From Rheinheimera sp. MMS21-TC3 (GTDB lineage: Bacteria; Pseudomonadota; Gammaproteobacteria; Enterobacterales; Alteromonadaceae), in contig NZ_CP135084.1 of assembly GCF_032229285.1 (NCBI RefSeq), positions 1,674,001 to 1,738,000 of the forward strand: a DNA stretch of 64,000 bases, written 5' to 3'. How positions within the stretch are numbered: the first letter of the stretch is position 1; every line of letters begins with the position of its first letter. The notes beneath the pieces are model-generated. The model was not told the origin of the DNA, did no database searches, and saw only the letters and a list, made by a program, of their open reading frames with translations. The position numbers and the translations under genes are program-made. Shown one piece after another: positions 60,701 to 64,000 of the stretch.

Positions 60701-61716
60701 AATTAACTAGTCTGTTTAATAGCGAAAATGGCCATGACTCAGTTACGCGTTACGAGTATGACGCCTTAGGCCGGCGCAGCGCTAAAATAACCGCCCAAGG
60801 CCGTACTGACTATTTATGGCAAGACAACACCTTATTAGGCGAACACCAAAATGGCGAGTTTACTTGGTACCTGTTCGAGCCAAATAGTAATAAACCTTTA
60901 GCGTTAATAAAACGCGGCAAGGTCTATTTTTATCAACTAGACCAACTGGGCACGCCATTAAGCCTAACCGACAGCGACAACAACATCGTCTGGCAAGCGC
61001 ATTACACTGTGTTTGGTAAAGCCACGCTGACGGTGAACAAAATCGACAACCCAATCCGCTTTCAGGGCCAGTACTATGACAGCGAAAGCGGGTTACACTA
61101 CAACCATTTCCGCTACTACGACCCACAAACCGGCCGTTTTATCAGCCAGGATCCGATAGGGCTGCTAGGTGGCATAAATCACTACCAATACGCGCCGAAC
61201 CATATCAACTGGATTGATCCGCTGGGGTTGTGTGCGAAGGAAAGCGGTGTAGATTTTTATGTTGGGCCGTCAGGCCCGCTTGCTACATTACCTTCTACAG
61301 CCTATCGCTATGACCGTTATTTAAATGATGACGGGACGTTGAACGAATGGGGAGATAAAATAATTCAATCAGGTGAAGGACGAGTAACATACTTTGGGTT
61401 TGAGAAATATGATTCTGGTACTAAAGCTGCAGATGCTTTTCAAATTAAGACTAAGCGACACGTGAATCCGCTAGATCCTGAGGATAGATCATGGAGTGAC
61501 AGCCGCTTACGAAGTGAGTTTGATACACTTCAGTTATTTGATAAAGGTGGGGTTCCGTCAGTACGGGTGCCAACAGCTTATGGTGATAAGCCTGGAGAGG
61601 CTCCTGAGCCGTTTACATCAGCTTATCCGGAATTTGGTGCGGGTGGTGCGCAACAACTTCATGCCGATGGTGCAATAATAAAATACAGGAACACAGAAGT
61701 GTTACCAGAGGATTAA
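57706..61716 (+). CDS. Rhs-family polymorphic toxin effector
   Basis: 1336 aa. N-terminal 150 residues carry no PAAR. A DUF6531-type start follows (ETCGDPVAMATGEEIL, LNFIRTYRSS near 165-200), then about 25 YD/Rhs repeats (YDxxGRL, YxYDxxGN) forming the toxin-enclosing shell, and the conserved cap PIRFQGQYYD near 1115, RFISQDPIGLLGG near 1145 and DPLGL ending at 1175. The 161-residue tip (from C1176) contains STAYRYDRYL, RVTYFGFEKYD and FGAGGAQQLHADG. An ADP-ribosyltransferase-type toxin is possible but not proven. The immunity candidate is 3 nt downstream. Confidence 0.9.
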   Translation: MSVQSVQLQNQNGTVFQLSTQAEPNAGEAKSFPSAADAAGFLQQQFQFNLQTPLNAILDYLGVPTLHSGGSIEATKQAYKAIASAVMARKVFIYEIAPKPVALPESQTMGPAPTTKAKAANQGGRTDNSETTNEDATAVSDQAGSNAAGTAITENAKVETCGDPVAMATGEEILELTDFSLPGPVPLNFIRTYRSSQSHENIGMGFGWRSNFHVKIVAIQSKDEPEQNGLYLHNEEGRRLHFAIPKLGQTSYQLSEDLALRYEKNGSLVLLKPDNSQWVFVPSAKEQQQWQLHQILDSLGHFLQCYYDKQNRLSRIDYTRKRGIELHYNSQGLLQRIDAVEQGEHGLVPIQQQLAAYEYDTELDLTRAINIAGQVEHYQYQQHLITERQRASGFKHYFAWQGQGPAAKCIRNWGDDGYYDYHFQYDEQRNTTTSTDSRGQCWQYVHNARNQLVKKMGPDGATWLYSWNSAGKKVSETEPNGAVNRFYYNELGQLKTVEQGDGAISHFSYNDLGQRCGFIDAEGHHWQREYTSGGLLKAEIRPDGSSTRYEYNLDGQLTKKINPDGQSTLYHHNDEGQLLAVKQHHAVERYSYDKLGRLNGISDAAGLITEFKRNNAGQIIQQRQYSSAQPEQVSCIDYQYDIAGRLISQQNPLQHKIQWRYEGLSQPVTMLQADGSALNYEYDKERNLTAIMRSDGARYAIDYDGQERPVALTGFDGRAQHFQYDASGKVSQATDADQRKIKLKRDQRGRIIEQVAQHQQQIHNNHFHYNKLGRLLRASNGQRKLRFNYNGNGQITEQWQDDWRSCYQYDSSGRITALTLADGNTLNYAYTPQGQLESLTLNQQPLFTCQYDNAGREISRQYQNGLVLNQQYDAFNRLTQQQWQPEPTKDASQNTRQREYQYSALHQVIAIKDNQEGEISYGYNALDQLTSKQHNQDSSQNEQHQWDSFGNPQGDDVEVKQDRLLRYQQNQYQYDASGNQTSFSTSGKRQQREFNGFNQLTSLFNSENGHDSVTRYEYDALGRRSAKITAQGRTDYLWQDNTLLGEHQNGEFTWYLFEPNSNKPLALIKRGKVYFYQLDQLGTPLSLTDSDNNIVWQAHYTVFGKATLTVNKIDNPIRFQGQYYDSESGLHYNHFRYYDPQTGRFISQDPIGLLGGINHYQYAPNHINWIDPLGLCAKESGVDFYVGPSGPLATLPSTAYRYDRYLNDDGTLNEWGDKIIQSGEGRVTYFGFEKYDSGTKAADAFQIKTKRHVNPLDPEDRSWSDSRLRSEFDTLQLFDKGGVPSVRVPTAYGDKPGEAPEPFTSAYPEFGAGGAQQLHADGAIIKYRNTEVLPED
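60538..61230 (+). repeat. Rhs core end, first copy of a direct repeat
   Basis: About 690 bp of the main rhs gene, from the FGNPQGD segment to DPLGL, repeated in the same direction at about 62412-63089 with clear nucleotide similarity (for example GTCTGGCAAGCGCATTACAC in both). It provides homology for toxin-tip exchange. Confidence 0.85.
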
Positions 61717-61719
61717 GTA

Positions 61720-61974
61720 ATGAGTATAAGGTCTGATTATCCCTGTAATGAAGCAATTAATGACTTAGAGGTTTTTTTTAGAAAGCATATTGCTAATGCT
61801 AAAGAGCTCCAGAGATTTCTTGATTATTTAGTTCAATTTAAGGCTGCTGGAAGAGTTAGCTTTCGCTTTTTACACGAAGAATTGATGGCATATAGAAAGA
61901 CTAATTCAGATTATTTTCCATTCAGTGATGAGGAGCGTAAGATGATAGATGAGATGTTTCACTTTTGGGGATAG
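61720..61974 (+). CDS. Candidate immunity protein for the first Rhs toxin
   Basis: 84 aa, acidic and helical, no signal peptide or membrane segment (DLEVFFRKHIANAKELQRFLDYL; SDEERKMIDEMFHFWG). Not recognised as a family. Placement 3 nt after the rhs stop is the usual immunity position. A cytoplasmic immunity protein implies the toxin acts in the cytoplasm. Confidence 0.6.
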   Translation: MSIRSDYPCNEAINDLEVFFRKHIANAKELQRFLDYLVQFKAAGRVSFRFLHEELMAYRKTNSDYFPFSDEERKMIDEMFHFWG

Positions 61975-62087
61975 GTGCTTGCTTTGTCATCATAACCGTC
62001 AAAAACAACGAAAAGACAGCTCTCATCGGTTAATAAGGGGGGGAAGTTATAGTGGTTTTATTATCGGCTATCACTAAACAGCTGTAC

Positions 62088-62402
62088 CTATTGCAACACC
62101 GACCTAACTGCAATCGAAAACGCCGCCACCATACCGATAATCCATATTGCGGAGCGGGTGGTGGCGTAGTCCAGCCAGTAACACACCAGATACGCCAGCC
62201 GGCTGACGATAAATACCCAAGCTAAAATCACTGTGGTGCTATCCACTGTTTCAAGTGCTATGGCGCTGAATACGGCGCAGGCATAAATCAGCAAGGCTTC
62301 AAAACTATTGTAATGCGCCGCATTAGCGCGCTGGCCAAAGCCGGTCAGGCTGGCTTGCTGTGCGCGCGGGTTATGGTTGTCATAACCGCCGGCTTTTTGC
62401 AT
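62088..62402 (-). pseudogene. MAPEG-family protein, N-terminally truncated
   Basis: 104 codons matching the MAPEG membrane family: KAGGYDNHNPR, QRANAAHYNSFEALLIYACAVFSA, SRLAYLVCYWLDYATTRSAIWIIGM. The first membrane helix (about 25 residues) that normally precedes KxxGYDNxxPR is absent: upstream sequence becomes Rhs coding sequence on the other strand near 62403-62415. Three helices remain. It looks like a gene cut by arrival of the orphan rhs segment. G+C-rich codons set it apart from the T6SS genes. Confidence 0.75.
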
Positions 62403-62411
62403 AGCAAAAGC

Positions 62412-63089
62412 CAGTGGCGCTTTGGTAACCCCACAGGTGACGGCATAGAGGTAAAGCAGGGCCGTTTACTGCGTTTTCACGAAAACCAATATCAATACGA
62501 CGATAACGGTAATCAGCTAGCTGCCACCGCACCGGGCAAACGTCAGCAACGCGAGTTCAATGGCTTTAACCAGCTAACGGCATTGCAGCAGAATGATGCT
62601 GTTACGCGTTACGAATATGACGCCTTTGGCCGGCGCAGCGCCAAAATTACCGCCGCCGGGCGTACTGATTATCTGTGGGAAGGCAACACGCTGATTGGCG
62701 AATACTGTCAGGGTGAATACCGCTGGTATGTGTTTGAGCCAAACACTAATAAACCGCTGGCACTGATAAGCGGCGGCCAGTTGTATTTTTACCAGTTAGA
62801 CCAGTTAGGCACACCGCTCAGCTTAACTGATAGCGAAAACAATATTGTCTGGCAAGCGCATTACACTGTGTTCGGTAAAGCCACTGTAACGGTTAATGAA
62901 ATTGACAACCCCATCCGCTTTCAAGGCCAGTACTATGACAACGAAAGTGGCTTACACTACAACCATTTTAGGTACTACGACCCCGAAACCGGCCGCTTTA
63001 TCAGCCAGGACCCAATAGGGCTGCTCGGTGGCATCAACCACTACCAATATGCGCCAAACCATATCAACTGGATAGATCCATTGGGGCTG
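62412..63089 (+). repeat. Rhs core end, second copy of the direct repeat
   Basis: Partner of 60538-61230. The similarity begins at QW-FGNP and ends at DPLGL, exactly the boundary before the toxin tip. Codons are more G+C-rich than in the first copy, so it is a diverged homologue, not a recent duplication. Confidence 0.85.
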
Positions 63090-63551
63090 AGTTGCAAAGA
63101 GAATGCTGTAAATGTCTTCAGTACCCAAGACCAAGCTGCTAATGCTGCTTTGAAGCTAGCTAATCCGTTATCAATTACTGACAATCTTGAATACGGAGGG
63201 TTAATATACAGAGATGAAAACGGCAATTACGGTTTTTCCGGCCCCGTAAAAGGGTCTGATCAAGGCGTCAACCCGCATGATGCAGTTATACCCGATGGCG
63301 CAACACTGGTTGGTGACTACCATACGCATGGTGATTATTCATTGATAGACAGAGTTAGCGGAGCTGCAATCAGAACAGGTGATCCTTTACGTGATGAGTT
63401 TAACAGTGATAACTTTTCAGCGGGCGATTACTCGGGGATCCGTGCGGATGCTCGCGGTATATCAGGCTATCGGGGCTATTTAGGAACACCCGGAGGGTTA
63501 TTTAAGGTATTCAATCCGGAAGACGGAACTGTTTCGGTGTTAAAAGAATGA
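62412..63551 (+). pseudogene. Orphan Rhs tip with JAB/DUF4329-like toxin domain
   Basis: The open frame extends from 62313, but Rhs similarity begins near 62412; there is no N-terminus or start of its own, so it is a displaced rhs-CT cassette. Core cap: PIRFQGQYYDNESG, RFISQDPIGLLGG, DPLGL (residue 259 of the frame). The 153-residue tip has LEYGGLIYRDENG, GDYHTHGDYS and NFSAGDYSG: Glu, HxH and SxxD as in JAMM/MPN metalloprotease folds, matching DUF4329-type toxins. Silent unless recombined into the main rhs gene. Confidence 0.75.
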
Positions 63552-63868
63552 AAATTTTATCGTCTATTGTACTACTTATGCTTATGGAGAATTCCACATT
63601 GTCAGAGATTAAAGCGCCTGTAGAAGTATTATCAATTAAAGCGTCGCATTTTGATGTTATTAAGCTTGCTGGTGAGCGGGTTGACGATGAGAGGCTGGGT
63701 ATATCGGGTTACAACATCACGCTTATGGAAGATGATAATAACTGGATTGTTTATTACCAACCTGCTGATTACCCTGCAGGTCAAAGAGGAAGTATTGGTA
63801 AAAAGACTTATGTTGTTGAACTTAGAAAAACTGACCTGAAAATTGTCAACGCATATTATGGCAGGTGA
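63548..63868 (+). CDS. Candidate immunity protein for the orphan Rhs tip
   Basis: 106 aa; start overlaps the orphan rhs stop by ATGA. A short hydrophobic N-terminus (MKILSSIVLLMLMENSTLS) may be a signal peptide, after which YVVELRKTDLKIVNAYYGR at the C-terminus is like the NTF2-fold immunity proteins that accompany polymorphic toxins. If exported, the toxin would be countered in the periplasm. Assigned by position; fold match is tentative. Confidence 0.55.
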   Translation: MKILSSIVLLMLMENSTLSEIKAPVEVLSIKASHFDVIKLAGERVDDERLGISGYNITLMEDDNNWIVYYQPADYPAGQRGSIGKKTYVVELRKTDLKIVNAYYGR

Positions 63869-63880
63869 AATATCTGGTTG

Positions 63881-64000
63881 TTAGTCATCATTAACCCCTG
63901 CAGGCTTGGTAGCATCTGTTTCCTCAGGATAGTCCGGCTTATGCGCCTCTACCCATTGCTCGTCCTGGCGCGGGTCCATTTGTGCCAGTGATGCACCTGA
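63881..64000 (-). CDS. C-terminal end of an unidentified gene (starts beyond window)
   Basis: The frame is open to the window edge and reads 39 residues to TAA: QMDPRQDEQWVEAHKPD, then a Glu/Thr/Asp-rich hydrophilic tail ending GVNDD. Codons are G+C-rich like the MAPEG fragment. Too short to identify; real because of coding-like composition, but not certain. Confidence 0.4.
   Translation of the reverse strand, partial: SGASLAQMDPRQDEQWVEAHKPDYPEETDATKPAGVNDD

Noticed and set aside
60490..61126. Minus-strand open frames within the rhs gene
   Set aside because: Low-complexity Val/Ile/Leu-rich or Arg/Cys-rich products typical of antisense to YD repeats.

Overview
The window is a stretch of a gammaproteobacterial chromosome, most probably from Alteromonadales (Shewanella/Rheinheimera-like). 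This is inferred from gene content and order: NAD-glutamate dehydrogenase next to pyrD-zapC, and ccoNOQP-ccoHIS next to fnr-uspE-ttcA. Genes are AT-rich in codon choice over most of the window. The last about 2 kb look richer in G+C. No rRNA, tRNA, CRISPR array or transposase was seen.

Region 1 (1-11.1 kb) is housekeeping. It holds the 3' part of an NAD-glutamate dehydrogenase, pyrD, zapC, a methyltransferase, a dGTPase-like HD protein, and an SOS-type yebG behind a perfect LexA-type operator. An alanine/Na+ symporter gene follows, whose 3' end is made of a 7-nt tandem repeat, and next to it lies a wrecked alaA-like aminotransferase remnant. A Bax-like glucosaminidase and a small exported protein close the region.

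Region 2 (11.1-29.2 kb) is respiration and central metabolism. On the minus strand are the cbb3 oxidase genes (ccoN-O-Q-P, ccoH-I-S), a SafE/DsbD_2-like membrane protein, fnr, uspE and ttcA. A divergent lipoprotein gene faces ccoN. gap and gnd-purT diverge from a 312-nt region carrying a HexR-like box on the gap side and a separate palindrome over a TATAAT on the gnd side. A btuD-btuC-cobO-btuF vitamin B12 uptake and adenosylation operon follows.

Region 3 (29.2-57.7 kb) is a complete type VI secretion system (T6SS). A PpkA-like kinase gene diverges from an operon of fha, tssJ-K-L-M, tagF, pppA, tssA-B-C, a second tssC paralogue, tagJ, tssE-F-G, clpV, hcp, vgrG and a PAAR gene. Kinase, phosphatase, FHA protein and TagF together imply threonine-phosphorylation control of assembly. 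Hairpins sit between tssC and its paralogue and between hcp and vgrG, and hcp has its own candidate promoter.

Region 4 (55.6-64 kb) is the cargo island. Two unusual genes (a repeat-like helical protein and a thiolase-fold-like protein) lie between PAAR and a 1336-residue Rhs polymorphic toxin with an adjacent small immunity candidate. Downstream are an N-terminally truncated MAPEG gene, an orphan Rhs tip with a different, JAB/DUF4329-like toxin domain, a second immunity candidate overlapping it by ATGA, and the C-terminal end of an unidentified gene at the window edge. The most novel material is the PAAR-helical-thiolase-like-Rhs cassette and the two exchangeable Rhs tips.
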